The notes beneath the pieces are model-generated. The model did not search any database, was not told the DNA's origin, and saw only the letters and a list, made by a program, of their open reading frames with translations. DNA of 64,000 nt from Cordia subcordata (taxonomy: Eukaryota; Streptophyta; Magnoliopsida; Boraginales; Cordiaceae): contig JAPTOF010000019.1 in NCBI GenBank assembly GCA_028554755.1, positions 2,614,001 to 2,678,000 of the forward strand. Direction: 5' to 3'. How positions within the stretch are numbered: position 1 is the first letter of the stretch; each line of letters opens with the position of its first letter. The position numbers and the translations under genes were made by a program. Positions 35,001 through 49,415 of the stretch are shown here, one piece after another.

Positions 35001-38000
35001 AATGGCTATTTTTATCGGCATATTTCTTTGCCAATTCCTGTCACTTGCATGTGTATGTGAAGGCATTTCCCATGCATATACTACTATCTCCTGAACAATC
35101 TCCTTAAATTGTAGTCTGAATGGTTGGAGCCAATTTTAATTAAGATTTTAAATGCTTTAACAAATGATAACACTTGAATACACAATATATTAAGTCTGGC
35201 AGATTTTTAATATTTGGCTCTGATTTAGGCGTTGTCAAAAGGTAAACTGAGTATGTTGCTAGTATCTCTTATCTGTTGGTATAAAGTTATAGTGGCTACT
35301 GCATTATGTTCCTATGGAGTGAGGATGAGGACTTCCATCTCATGTTGGTACTAGTCTTGCTATGGAGATGCCTTGCTTTGCAAGAACACTTAAATTCATA
35401 TTGATGTAAGATTGTTTAAAGTTATGTGTTCTATGTGTTAGAATTTGGAAATCAGTTAGAAGGTCATGTTTATGCAGTAGTGGCGTGCTTTTTGTAAGGT
35501 GTGTCTCTCTGCACCCATCTGATATATGTCTCTGGTTAGAATGTGCTGCTTTAAGTTCCTGGAGGTCCCTAGTATGTACTTGGCAAATCGAATACAGGCC
35601 CTTCTTAGATTCTCACATTCAGTTGGGCTGCAGGGATTGGACAGAGCACCTGACTTTGTGCCCTTGAACATAATGTTCAACATGTTGCTCGAGAGAGTTA
35701 TTAACCTTGATTTTTTGCGTTTCTCTTGGTAATTCTTTTTTTCCTTCTTTCTTTTGGCCTGGTGTCTTCTCTGAATATTGTAACTTTCAGGACAAGAAAT
35801 TAAATATAGTTAAAGATATGCGTTTTATTGGATTTTGAGTGACTTCCCTTTATTAACTTTTTTTAGGGATTTATCCATCAGAATGGGAAGTGAGACTAAA
35901 GAAAAACTTGTGAGCATTTTCCAAGTCTCTTAACATGGAAAGTTCTATTGTCAGAATCTGGTATTTTGGTGTATCTCTGAGATCAACTCCTTATAATGTT
36001 CAGGAGTGACATTCTTTTTGTGCTTTCCTTTCTCTTCTGCTGCATTGAGATTGCAAGTCTTTTTTTTTGTGTCTACTTAGCAATTACAGAGTGACATTAT
36101 GTATTTCTTCTTATTTGATCTGGTTTTACTGATCCCACCTAGAAGAGGTGACTTTTCCTTGGGTTCTAACTTGCGAATTTAGCTCCCATTTTCAGTCTTT
36201 CCTCCCTGCTTCACTATCCTGATTAACAGATGAAAGGGAGGAAAGAAGAAACTCGTAATTGCATCAGGCTGAAGGCTTAAACCATCTCATTATCTAAAAG
36301 TGGAAGTTCATTACTCGACAGTTTTACATATCACACCCATCTTTGTGATATAACGTACACTTCAAAGGAAACTTCACATATGTTATAACGCTTTGTGTTC
36401 TCCAATAAATGGTCGTCTTGTTGCTGTAGACGTGCAACACTTGGTAGTTTATTTTCTGTTATATTTTGGTATTGTCATTTGGAAGTCTTTGAAGGGAAAC
36501 TTTTCTTTGTATTGTTTGCCAGTTTGTATGATATAATGCATTATCTTATCATCGATATGATTTTCTGTATCTACTAATGACAAACTAGCTTCCTGCTTGT
36601 GCAATGAACCTGATTGATGCCAGGCTGGCTTGGTTGGGGACTCATTTTTCTCATGCGATTGGTATAATTTTAAATACATAGCATGTATTTTGCTCGAGTA
36701 AGAAGTGCAATAAATATGAGGTGTTATATCAGATTAGAATACACACAGCTATCTGAATCTCTAACCTTTTCTGGCATGAATAAAAATCTTGTGACTTACT
36801 TTGGGGGAGGTGTGGGATTGTACACAGTTTAAGTGATCATCAAAGGAGGTTTAACCTAGGCTGTTTCTATGGCAAGTTGAAATCTTCAGTATTTAATCTA
36901 ACTGATAAATTTGGGTCTTTGCTGTATCAACAATAAAGTTTTACTTGGAAAACAGAAGATGAGTTTAGTAGGGAGAGAGAAAGTTGTTTCAACCATGTTC
37001 CTTCGACTCACAACATTTTTGGCTGTAACAACTAACAAGTCATTTAATGTACTTAGCCACAAGAGAAGGATGGATTCACTGTGGTGTCAGTTTGGCCTTT
37101 TTGGAAAACAGATGAATACCATTACATCTTAATTACTGGACCTGACTGTATAAAATGCTTATGCAAATTAAATTCTTGCTTGAGCGGAGTTGGGGTTTGA
37201 GTGTTTAATGATTTTTAGTAAATAAAATTTTTCTTTGTTTTATCTCATTGTATTTGCGCTTAAACTCTCATCGCAAAAGAGACAATTGAAGCCTCGTTTC
37301 TAACTAGTAATTCTTGTTCACTTGTGCCACATGATTTATAGATATCCTACTATTGGCTAATAAATTGCCTATTCATCCCCAGCTCATCAAGTTTGTATTG
37401 GTGAGTTGTTTTGCGCATTAAATAAGCATGCCTTTTTGTTTTGTGTTCCAACTGCCAAGTGACACTTCCTTGTATAGTCAAGAAGAGGAGAAGAAAAGAA
37501 CTTAAAAATATCTGGATGTATTAGATATTCGGCATCCACTGTTATTTTTTTGTGTGTTCCACCAAAAGCTACCCTTTTCGCCATGTCCAACCAAAAGGAA
37601 AAATAAACAACCAAAAGTAGTAAAGAGAATGGGGAGGAAAAGATTGAAGAATCCTCCTTCGTTGATGGTGGTGGAAAGTTGAAACTGGAGAGGTTTTAGT
37701 ACGTCAATGGATATCAGATTGTTTGTATGTGCAATTTTTCATTCATGTTGATTGTTTACATGCGCAATTCTTAATTCATATTGATTTTTGTATTGTTGTT
37801 TCCTCTACAGATCTTTAAATAACCTTATTGTCCTTTCAGTCTGATACAGATTTAGCGTCCTCTATATTTGGTGCTTTGGAGTCCATTCATGCAGCTTTAG
37901 CCATTATGGCACATAATAGCATGCCTAAACAGCTCTATAAAGAAGAGGTATGACTACAATTGGGCATAAAATATGCCTTTGGCAAGTATGGCGTTTCTTT

Positions 38001-41000
38001 TGGATATACCGTAGACTTATGCATGCATTTCCCTATGTGTGTACGTGATGCATCAAAATAACCTTGTTGATTGCTTTTAGTTTCTCTGTGTCAGATCATT
38101 GATAGAATTGTAGAGTTCTCCAGGCATCAAATTATGGATGTTATGTCAGCTTCTGATCCAGTGTTTCGCGCGATGCATAAACCAAGTGAAAATGGTGCCT
38201 TGGATGGTAATTCACGGGCTTTAATTGTTTCTGTCTGTATAACTCTTCTGGGTGATCTCCGATCTATCTTATTTTATATATAATTTACTGCCTCCGCTGC
38301 TAAGATTATATGTTCTTGTCATTTTGGGTTTTCCCAAAATGAAGGCCACTTTCTTATAGGGAGATTTTACATTTGTTAATTCAAATTACAAGATATCCAA
38401 TGAGATCATTTGTGGGACCATTTATCGCCTGCTTTCCCAGTTTAACTTTTGAAAAAGTTGAGACTTAAACCCGGAGCATCAAGGAATAGGTTACACTTCT
38501 CCTTCCTTACACAGTATGTCAAGTGGAATGGAGACTACAAATTCGCTGGTGAGGGTAGTCTTATGCTTGTAAAGGCTTTGGACTCTCATTTAATCCCCTT
38601 AACTACTTAAAACTTTCCCTTCTAGTATGTCTTCAATGCTTTCTCTACATCGCTGCCTTCTGCCTTTTGCCTTTTTGCCTTCTTGATACTTCTGTAGTAC
38701 TGGTGGTTTGAATTTGAAACTTGCATTTTCCTCATTCCTAAGGGAAAAAGTCAGGTGGGAAGTTCCACCAGACCTTCCATGGGGCTCAAGCTAAGCAGTT
38801 GGGCTGAAGAAGTATTCTTACTTTCTAGCATGATAAGTGGGAATAGACGTAATGTTTTTGGTATTTGCTCGCGTTTTCAGGTGAAGAAGAAGATGAAGCC
38901 GATGGGGAATTTGGTTCAGCAAGTAAAAAAAGACGAACTGCTAGGAGTGTAAAGCTCAGGAAACCAACGACAAACAAGTATGTCCTTGAGTTCTGCCAAC
39001 TTTCAAACTCTGAAAGATCATTTTGAAATCTCAAGATTTTACTAATGTAGTATTTGACTTCCTTATGTATTAGAGTATCGGCTATGGTGAATAGTATACT
39101 TCAAAAGCTATGCACCATTCTAGGTTTTCTCAGAGATTTGTTGTCTATTGAGAGACTGTCAGATAGTTGCATCCTCCAACTTGTGAGAACTTGTTTCACA
39201 ACATTTTTGGTGGACAATATCCAGCTTTTGCAACTGAAAGCACTCAGTCTAATTAGTGGGGTAATGTTAACTAACTTCTGTTCTTTTAATTGTTTGTATG
39301 AATTAATATATCACTTCAGCTATATATCATGGTAATTTGCTGTTTCATGGAATTTCAAGTAGAAATGAGTATCTGTCTTCCTTCTTGTAGAAGGTAATAT
39401 GCAACTGTTTTACGGCTAACATGCATGAATTTTTTTCCTTGGATTGCAGGTGTATTATACTTATAATCAGCATCGTGCTTATGTGATGGATGAAGTACTT
39501 CACGTTCTTCTAAAACTGCCTTTATCTAAGCGTGTAGGTCGAACATATCATCTACCTGATGAAGAGCAGAGGCAGATTCAGTTAATCTCGGCTCTATTGA
39601 TCCAGTTGGTTCAGTATAGTGCAAACCTTCCTGAACTTTCAATGCAACCATTTGGCAGTCCTTCACTAGAAGTTCCAATTGACGCCATCACTAAATGCCA
39701 AGAATCTGTAACTGAGTCTTGCTGTCTTTTCTGGAGTCGAGTTCTTCAGCGGTTTACGAGTACAAAATCTCAGGATGCATCTGATCTGAAAACAATGATT
39801 GAGAATCTTGTTTTGGATTTGCTTACTACTTTGAATCTACCTGAATATCCTGCTTCAGCTCCCCTTTTGGAGGTAGGTCTTATACTGGTTGTGTTTGTCT
39901 CCAAAATAATATAGTTATACTAAGTGATGATTACCTCTGAAGGTATCTCTTGTATTGGTTGTGTTTGGCTCCAAAACAATGGTTATACTAAGAGATGGGT
40001 ATATGCAGGTTCTTTGTGTCTTACTCCTACAGAATGCTGGGTTGAAATCTAAAGATGTTGCTGCTCGCTCAATGGCCATTGATTTTCTTGGTACAATTGC
40101 TGCGAGGTTGAAACATGATGCTGTCCTCTGTAAACAAGAACAATTTTGGATAGTGAAGGAGTTGTTGAGTGGGGATATTCTTGATGATGACCAAACAAGA
40201 GATGCTTGTTCCATCTGTCTGGACACAAGAACTGAAAAGTCACTTTCTCTATGTCAAGTTTGTCAGAGATTATTTCATGTTGACTGTTTAGGAATTAGAG
40301 AGCATGAAGTTTCCAGTCGCAATTTTTGTTGTCAGATTTGTCTTTGCCAGAGACAACTCCTTGCCCTAAAATCACACTGTGAGTCCCAGGGGAAGAAGGA
40401 TAGAAAATCTTCTCGTGCTGACGATAAAATTACAAATATGGAGATTGTTCAACAGATGCTCCTCAATTATCTTGATACTGGGTCTGCTGATGATTTGCAT
40501 ATCTTCACACGGTGGTCTGCCCAAAAATAACCTGGTTCCCTTATCATTTTTCTTTCTCTCTTTATTGCTTTTTGATATTGTGTGAAAAAATATGCAGGTT
40601 TTATCTTTGCCTATGGTACAAAGATGATCCTGGTTCTCAACAGAAATTCTACTACTACCTAGCAAGGTTGAAAGCAAAAGAAATTGTACGTGACTCCAGT
40701 GATTTCACCTCCTCGCTAAGAAGGGATGCAGTGAAGAAGATAACTTTGGTGCTGGGACAAAATAATTCTTTCTCTAGGGGATTTGACAAGATTCTTCAAG
40801 TGCTTCTGGTTGGTGAAATGCTGAATTCTTTTTGGACGTGTTGAAAATAAGGTAACAATGGTTGTGTTTTCTTTTTCCAGGCAAGTTTAAGGGAGAACTC
40901 GCCAGTAATTCGTGCCAAGGCTTTGAGAGCTGTAAGTGGAAACTTTTTTGGCAGAGCATTGTGTCTTTGAGAGGGAAGTTCCATGTATTCTTATTATGTT

Positions 41001-44000
41001 GATCTTCTCCTTCAATTGGTGCAGGTTAGTATCATCGTTGAAGCTGATCCTGAGGTTTTGTGTGATAAGCTTGTACAAACAGCTGTTGAGGGGAGGTTTT
41101 GTGACTCTGCTATTTCTGTGAGAGAAGCTGCACTGGAACTTGTTGGTCGCCATATTGCTTCACATCCTGATGTTGGTTTGAAGGTATGGGTGCCTGTTGC
41201 TGTACTTGGTCTATTGCCGTATTATTCTGCCCTCCTTGACATTTTTTTGTTGCCTTAGTATTTTGAAAAGGTGGCAGAGAGAACAAAGGATACTGGAGTA
41301 AGTGTACGGAAACGAGCAATCAGAATCATCAAGGATATGTGCACCTCGATTGCGAATTTTACTGAATTTACAACTGCTTGCATTGAGATTATTTCTCGTG
41401 TCAATGATGATGAATCCAGCATCCAGGTAGTGTAACTATTGTAATGTGGTTTTGCTAACTTTAAACTTTTTGCCTCTGCCTTCACCATAATAATTTTTCT
41501 GGTTGTGAAAAATTACTGTTTAGAACTGGCATTCTAAAAGTTGAGTTGGGAATTAGGGTTCAGAAGTTTTAAGTGCTCACTGTTAAATGTGAATGATGAA
41601 TCTCATGATTTGATTTATTTTCTGTTCTCTATGGTTCTTTAGTTGCCTTCATTAACTTGTGCGTACTATACAACTGCACACTAAGTAAATTGTTTCTCTG
41701 CTATTCTGATATAAGCACTAGTAAAATAGGAATTGATATTTGCCTGAGATATTTTGCCTTGGACGTTTTGTGATTTTACTTTTGCGAGCAAGAAAATTAC
41801 CCCCTTTGAGTTTATTGAATTTGGCTTTTTTTTGCTAATTAACTGTGGTTCCCATTTCTTTCCTCTTATAGGACCTCGTCTGCAAGACATTTTATGAGTT
41901 CTGGTTTGAAGAATCCCCTAATTCACATGGTCACCTTTTTGGAGATGGCAGTTCTGTTCCTTTAGAAGTAGCTAAAAAAACAGAGCAAATTGTTGAGATG
42001 TTGAGAAGGATGCCTAGTCACCAACTTCTTGTTACTGTCATTAAGCGTAACTTAGCCCTTGATTTCCTTCCCCAATCGGCTAAAGCTGCTGGTATCAATC
42101 CTGTGTCACTTGCTTCAGTTCGCAGACGTTGTGAGTTAATATGCAAGTGTTTGCTGGAAAAGATATTGCAGGTGTGTTTTTTTTTTTGTGTGTGTGTGTG
42201 TGTGTGTAGATGCTTGCTACCTGCTATCCTTGCTTGTCATGAGGATTCATTTCTGCCCTTTAGGTAGTGGAAATGAACAATGTGGAAGGAGAGGTGCGCA
42301 TGCTTCCATATGTACTGCTGTTGCATGCCTTTTGTGTTGTGGATCCTACATTATGTGTACCAGCTTCAGATCCTTCACAGTTTGTCGTCACACTGCAGCC
42401 ATATCTGAAAAGTCAGGTTGTCAAGAGACACGCTTGGAGTTATTTCTGCAATGTTTCTTGTTCTTTTTTCTTAATTGTTTTCTGGAATCTAACTTGTGCT
42501 TCAAATATTAAAATGCAAATTTTTGATGTCTACTTTCCTCTTCATGAGGGTGTATTGCCTGGTCGCATTCTTGTGTCTTTCATTGTTTTGATATATATAT
42601 ATATACACACACACACATAATATTGTTGGCACTGTTCAAGAAGGATGTCTTGCGCTTGGTAAACTTTGCAAGATGTGTTTCTAATTAAAAATTATGTTAA
42701 TATCAGTTTTAGAGATCACTTACTTGTCTCCTTGGCTTCTTTCTCCAAATGAAGCCTTTGTTTCTTTGAAAGTTGTGTTTCCTTCCTCTTTTTTTTTTTC
42801 AGTTTTTTTTTTTTGGGGGGGGGGGGCCTTGGTGCTGGTTGTAAACTGGCAGGATGCTTTTTAATCTGGTATAAATATTAAACTTTGAGCTTTTTTAACT
42901 TAGCTTTTCTTGCTTTCAGGCAGACAGTCGGGTAGTTGCCCAGCTTTTGGAGAGTATTATTTTCATAATTGATTCTGTCTTGCCTTTGCTTCGGAAGCTT
43001 CCTCAAAGTGTTGTTGAAGAGCTTGAACAAGATCTGAAGCAAATGATTGTCCGCCATCCCTTCTTAACTGTTGTCCATGCTTGCATCAAGTATTCATGCT
43101 TCCTTGTCTGATTTTGTTGAAAAGTTTGTGGCACTATTAATTTTTATAAATCTGCTGTAATATGTTCTTTTCTCTGTGACTTGCCTATCTTTTGTTCAAG
43201 CAATCAGACAAATTATTTTGTATTTTTATTAATTGTTATATTTAGTTCTTTCGTGTTATAATTTTCTATTCAGTAAATACTTCTGGAATTAAATGTGTGC
43301 ATCTCACTGAATTGAATTTATGAAGAAAATTAGTCAAGGTGCCTCTCACTTATAAGGTGTAACGTTCAAACTGATTCTACTGAAAGATTAGCTTATAGGC
43401 ATTCTCGTCAGGTATTTGAAGAAATTTTCTTAAGCTAATATTAGGATTGTCTTTTACATGATAATTTCTAGATTTTAGAGATTTTAATTTGTCCTGCTAG
43501 TTTTCTTCTGAGCAAATTTCTTTAGGAGGCTATCAAGGATAGTTTCATTGTACTTTCCAAAAAAAAAAAAATAGTTTCATTGTTGGCTTTGTTTCATTAT
43601 CTGCCTGAAGGTTGCTTATGTGAATATTAGTTGTTGAATCCACTGTGTTTCATTTGCTATTCTTCTGTTATTGTTTTCTTGACTGATCCACCACATTATG
43701 TCCTTACCAGTTTTTCTCTGTATTTTTTTTCCCCAACCTGAATGGTAGGTTTTCCTAGTTTAGTTGAGTAAAGTTTTTGGATTTTGGATGGTTTTGGTAA
43801 ACAAGTTATCTCATTATGTTTTTTGCCATAGTTTTCTGCTCTCTGCGAGGATATTTGATGCTGGATTGGCATACAAGGAGAAAGTATATAAGTTGATGAT
43901 TGGCTTGAAATAATTGTCTCATTTACCAAATTCCAGTTTATTTCTCTCTCTCTTTCTCTCTCTCTCTCTAACTACATACATACATGTGTGTATGCATATG

Positions 44001-47000
44001 TATATATTTTATTATGTGAAAATTATTTATTTTCTGGATGTGTTTATTTTTTCAAATCACCAGGTGCTTGTGCTCTGTAAGTAGAGTGGCGGGCAAAGGT
44101 GCAAGTGTGGTTGAATATCTTATTTTGTTGTTTTATAAACGTCTGGATGCCCTTGGGTTCGACAACAAGCAGGTTAGTTATACTCTGAGAAAACTGTCTT
44201 TTCCCTCTATAAGTCGCTTATGCCCCACAAACATGTAGGAATTCTCATTCAGATCTTTCTCCACTGCCCCCAAAAGGGAAATGTTAGGAGAGAAATGGTT
44301 AAAGACAGAGAAAGGCTAAAGCTGCTTATGATATAGTGTGATTGGTTATGTTGAACTTTTCAGCATAAGACTGATTCTTTTGTTTCACATTCTATTAATC
44401 TTTGCTTGTAGCTTGTGGTTTTCACTTTCAAGTTCTTTGATGATGTTTGTATGATGAATTTGTCCTGTTGAGGATGCTATAATGTCATCTACTGAAAGGT
44501 GATGCATGCATAGGAAAAGGTGGTGTCTTTTTGTGGTGTTAGGCATTAGTTTTATTTCTGATTAACATGATCTTATGAATTAACAAGTTTATAATCTTGT
44601 TGATGCTCTATCTTTCCTTTGATCTCAAGGATATATTGTTGCCATGTAACATGCTTGAGGAGCAGCTTTAGGGGGGAGGGATACTAGGGACAGAGATCAC
44701 ATGTTTTATTCAGTTGGTGGAGCTGGTTTTGGGACATTGAGAGGAAAAACTGAGTGCGAGGTTTCATTTCATTTATTCACTGTCAGTTTATTGTTCTAAT
44801 GATTTCCTTACTGGGGAAGTTTTCCTATTTTCTTTGGCAAGCTACGAGTTGTTGTTTACTCTCTGTTGATACAATGGACAGAAGAAAAGATATTTAGGAG
44901 ATGCAGAATAAGAAAATAGAGTGTGAGAGTTGTCTCTTAGTATCTTTCTAATGATTGTGCATTGGTGAAACATAGAAGATATATTGTACTATTGTGAAGA
45001 GGTCGATTCTCTTAGGATGTTAAGACGTTTGATTTTGAGTTTGATATTATTATGGATAATTGCTTGTTTTCTTATGATTTTGTGACTGTCTTATTAGATA
45101 TCTGGACCTAAGAAAAGTCGTGGCCAGCCTAGTAGTACTTCTTACCAACCAATTGATCTGGGCATTGTATCATAATTCCTTAATGAAAGTCATGATTTCT
45201 TATTGTGTATAAGTTCTGTATAATTTCCACTACATTGCTTGCTTTTAGGAATATTATGGTACTTCATCTACGATAGAAAAGGATAACATTGAGATGACAA
45301 CCATTCTCTATGTTCAACAAATTCCTTCCCCACCATCCTCCTTTCTCTTGTGCGTGTGGATACCTGTATCTGTTGCTCTCTGGGACCCATGTTCTTGTGC
45401 TATGATCACAGTTTGGCCATTTTCACCATGTTACATGGTTACAAGTAAAACAGTAATATGGTGACACTCTACTTCATGAATTTTCAGCAAGTAGGCCGTT
45501 CACTTTTCTGTTTGGGATTGCTAATACGTTATGGTACCTCTTTGCTGAGTGCATCCTCTTCCACCAACAAGAATATAGATGTTTCGAGCAGTCTCAACTT
45601 GTTTAAAAAGTATCTCCAGGCTGAGGACTTTGTTATCAAAGTGAGGTCATTGCAGGTGTGCCAATCATATTGTCCTCAGAAGCTGCTGTATTTTGAAGTG
45701 AACATTCCTTGTCGAAAATTTACTCATCTTCCTACTTACTTTCACAGGCATTGGGCTATGTTGTAATTGCTCGGCCTGAATTTATGCTAGAGAAGGACAT
45801 TGGAAAAATTTTGGAGGCAACACTTTCTTCCACTACTGATGTGCGTCTCAAGGTAAAATATTGCTTCTGCTGGTTTTGAGTTTTCTTTCTATGTGGTATA
45901 CTAAAACTTCTGTTTCCCAGATGCAATCTTTACAAAATATGTATGAATATCTTCTTGATGCGGAAAATCAAATGGGAACAGATACAGCAAGCAAAGATGA
46001 AGCAAATTGTTCGATAGATGGTAGCCACAGTGTGCCTGTTGCTGCTGGTGCTGGTGATACTAACATTTGTGGTGGAATAGTTCAATTGTATTGGGATGCT
46101 ATCCTAGGTAGATGTTTGGATGTGAATGAACAAGTGCGCCAATCAGCTCTGAAGGTGATGTCTGCTTTTTGAAGTGTTATATTTTGACTGCTATATTTTG
46201 GGCTTTGCCAAGTGGGAAATGTTGGTACTGCTTCTGCTGAAATACTGCTTAACAAGTTTTTATCGTCTTTCAATCTTATGTTATTCTGATACTTAAAGAG
46301 CTCTCTTTAAATTTGCCTCTGGTTGTGGATGCAGATCCTGGAAGTTGTGCTCCGTCAAGGTCTCGTTCACCCCATCACTTGTGTTCCCTACCTTATAGCA
46401 CTTGAAACAGATCCTTTGGAACCAAATTCAAAGCTGGCCCATCATTTACTAATGAACATGAATGAGAAGTATCCTCTATCTTTCATCGTACAATTTTCAA
46501 GTTTTGATCTGCTTATGGCAAGTAGTAATAGCTTCTTTTCAGGTACCCTGCATTCATTGAGAGCCGTCTGGGTGATGGGCTGCAAATGTCATTTATATTT
46601 ATCCAGTCCATAAGTCAAGGTTCTCATGAAAATATAGACAACAAAGCATCAGCTAAAGCACTGGGTATTAGCAAGGGAAAGTCTGATGCTGGTTCTTCTG
46701 CTTATGCAAAGCTTGGGGTTTCTCGAATCTACAAGCTCATCCGCGGGAACCGTGTTTCAAGGAACAAATTTATGGCCTCAGTTGTTCGCAAATTTGATAC
46801 GCCTACCTGGAATGATTCTGCTATCTCTTTTTTAATGTGAGCTCCTTTTCTTTGTAATCACATTAGAACTTACATAGTGCTACTCCCAGTAGCTAACTCC
46901 TCATTTCCTTCTTCTCTTTTACCCTCTCCCTTTCAGATACTGCTCGGAAGTTCTTGCTTTGCTTCCTGTCACATTGCCTGATGAGCCTCTTTATCTAATT

Positions 47001-48497
47001 TATTCCATAAATCGAGTGATACAAGTAAGAGCTGGAACACTGGAGGCCAATATGAAGGCATTTTTGCATCTATTACAAGGAGATGGTCAGACGATTAATG
47101 GAAACGGGATGGTTCAGTTGGCGCCATTCGCTCAACCTGATAATTTCATGTCAGTTGATGTGAATCAAAAGGTTGTAGAGGAATTAGGCGGTCCGCATGT
47201 AGTTGGACAAACTGAATCTATGCCGGGAAATTTGAATATGACCTGGAGGAATTTTTATAGTATCTCTAGAGATGATCTTCAAAAAATCCAGGTGCGTAAT
47301 CTTAATTTGTTCAAAAAACTAGATTGACATGCCACAAAACTGTCAAACTACCCAATGTGAATCATCAATTCATTGGTATTGGATTTGGTTTCTTGATATT
47401 TGTTGGCCCCTTAATTTCTGATATCCTTATAATTGATAGTACCAATTGATTATGATTGATTGTCTTGCCACGAAATGTGCAACTTGGTCTATAATATGAC
47501 TGATCTTGTCTTTTGTAATTTTACACATTATTCAAATAGCTTTGGTGTTTTATGAATCAAAGATTTGTTTGTGCAGGCTGACTTTTTGGCTGCCACTGCC
47601 TTGCAATTGCTTTTGAAGCTCAAGAGACATCTCAAAATTGTCTATAGCCTGAATGATGCACGTTGTGAGGTACCAGATTTCTTTTGTATTTGCTTGTACA
47701 TTTTTCAATTGCTATTTAACCATATCAAATGCATGGACCGGTGGTTTTGACATGTATCTTGTGCACTGCTAAACAGGCATTTTCTCCAAATGAACCTCCC
47801 AAACCAGGGGAAAACCTATCGAGGCAAAATATTCCTTTTAACATTGGCGAAATGAGCACTGACCCACCCTGCAGTTACGAGGACTTCTTGCAGAGATATC
47901 AGGTAAGAGTGCAGCTTAATATGGGTAAATTGTTTGTGCATCTGTATTGCCTATTTCATACTTGCCTATAATCCCGTGTTTGGGTGTTTTGAGTTCTAAT
48001 TCCTGTATGTGTTTTCTTGATTTTGACAATTATCTTTTTATGCAATGAGGCTTGTTTCTGTTGACTGCAAATTGTAGAATGAATCCTGTATAGTTGTTAA
48101 TATGCAAATAGAAGAATCACCTTAATTACTAACCAAGATTAGCCTGCTGTAAAATGGAAATTTAGTAGTATGTTCACTGTGGATTTTGTTCTATTTATCC
48201 ATGTTGATTGTATAAGTTTGTCAGACCTACTCGCAAAAGTTGTTTTGCTCACCAATTTTGCCATCTCATACTACACAGGAATTTAAGAATGCCATGAAGG
48301 AAGACACTGTTGACTACTCAATATATACAGCAAATATCAAGAAGAAACGTCCTCCTACAAGAAGAGGTGGGAAGTCTGGCCGACCCTATGCTGGTGTTGA
48401 CGATGATGATGACGATGATGAAGATTGGGATAATCCCGGAGTAAGAAGGCTAAGTAACAGTGGTAGAAAAAGCACTAGAAGTAGACAACGGTTATAG
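32080..48497 (+). CDS. SCC2: Sister chromatid cohesion protein SCC2 (Nipped-B/NIPBL homolog)
   Basis: With SCC4, SCC2 loads cohesin onto chromosomes. I model 28 exons and 1777 residues: 32080-32339, 33608-33717, 34191-34327, 34398-34488, 34568-34824, 37840-37947, 38095-38206, 38881-38977, 39074-39260, 39450-39872, 40009-40511, 40598-40808, 40881-40931, 41025-41183, 41259-41426, 41872-42171, 42264-42416, 42920-43089, 44064-44172, 45488-45655, 45748-45852, 45921-46154, 46335-46468, 46543-46836, 46937-47291, 47577-47669, 47777-47902, 48279-48497. The frame is continuous and all sites are GT-AG. The N-terminus ([18 protein letters not shown]) matches plant SCC2. A C4HC3 PHD finger lies at about 659-711 (CSIC, LCQVC, FHVDC, CQIC). 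HEAT-like helices follow, with the Nipped-B C-terminal region at about 1290-1630. The tail has [11 protein letters not shown], an Asp run and basic residues. The length is close to the Arabidopsis protein (~1840). Exact acceptor choice for the exon at 45488 is the least certain. Confidence 0.93.
40201..40365 (+). other. SCC2: PHD finger coding segment within SCC2
   Basis: Cysteine pairs CSIC and LCQVC, then FHVDC supplying His and Cys, then CQIC complete the C4HC3 pattern in a single exon. The PHD finger is a feature of plant SCC2; animal and yeast NIPBL/Scc2 lack it. It likely reads histone tails, which is inferred from the domain class. Confidence 0.85.
42184..42209. repeat. (TG)n microsatellite in SCC2 intron
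   Basis: About ten TG units immediately after a T run, in the intron between 42171 and 42264, where it adjoins the donor site. Confidence 0.9.
43940..44010. repeat. (TC)n then (ACAT)/(TGTA) simple repeats in SCC2 intron
   Basis: About 13 TC units with one interruption, followed by ACATACATACATGTGTGTATGCATATG-type alternation. It lies about 55 bases before the exon at 44064. Confidence 0.85.
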
Positions 48498-49415
48498 TTG
48501 TAAATGTGTACAGGTAAAGCTAACATGTACAGTATGTAGCAAACAAAGGATATAGCAAAGGCAACAATAGAAGGGAGTGGAATACTAACGCGGAGAGCCA
48601 TGTCTTAGATCTTGCTGATAGGACGGAACTTCCTAAAATTTGTCTTGAAACTCGTAGCACCCAACAGCAATTGGCCCGGCCTCCATTTCCGCCACGGTTT
48701 TGCATTGATTTTAGAAAGAAACCAGGTGCGTGCATGTGATTCAGAATCAGGAGCAGCATTTTTTGCTATTAGAACTTAAAAGCATTAAAAAGTATTTGTT
48801 GGGATCAGTGGAAGAAATTTTGTTTGAGGTTTTTGTTCCCTCCAATCACAGTTTAGACCTTGTACATACATGATTGTAAAAATTTGATTGAGATAGAAAT
48901 GAAATCATCCCGTTCACCACAATCAGTATTGGGTCCTATTTTTCGTGTTATGTTTTGTGATGTTCCTTTTTTGTCGCTTATTTGCATCTAGTCATGTGCG
49001 GGCAGTGTCGTGTCTTCATTTGATATGGTGGTGGTGGGTAAAATTTGACTTCCTTTTTAACTTATACGCAGGAAATTCTGTTGCAGTTTAATGTTTCCTA
49101 ACCCTATTTTACAGATTTGATATAAAATGATTATTTGGTTCCGTAATTGGAACTTTTAACATGTGTCATCGATCGAGATCATCATCGAAGAAATAATAGA
49201 AAAAGTATATTGTAGGGGAGTCAAAAGATAGATCCCCATCAGCCGAACAATCTGTTCGCTGCTTACGGTATGTAGGTTTTAGAAGAGATGATAAACAAGC
49301 TGTCGAATCATTCTCCTGTTTGAGGTGTAGCCAAGTTTTCATGGAGAAGGCGCGAAGTGCTAGGCATATTTTGAAAGACAAAAGGTTGTTTGAGGACACA
49401 TTTTTCTGATTGATA
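48498..49415. other. Convergent 3' region between SCC2 and the acyl-CoA synthetase gene
   Basis: No gene is seen. Plus-strand sequence to about 48920 is probably the SCC2 3' UTR, with an AATGAAATC-like polyadenylation element near 48897. The remainder is AT-rich and would hold the 3' UTR of the opposing gene. Confidence 0.55.
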
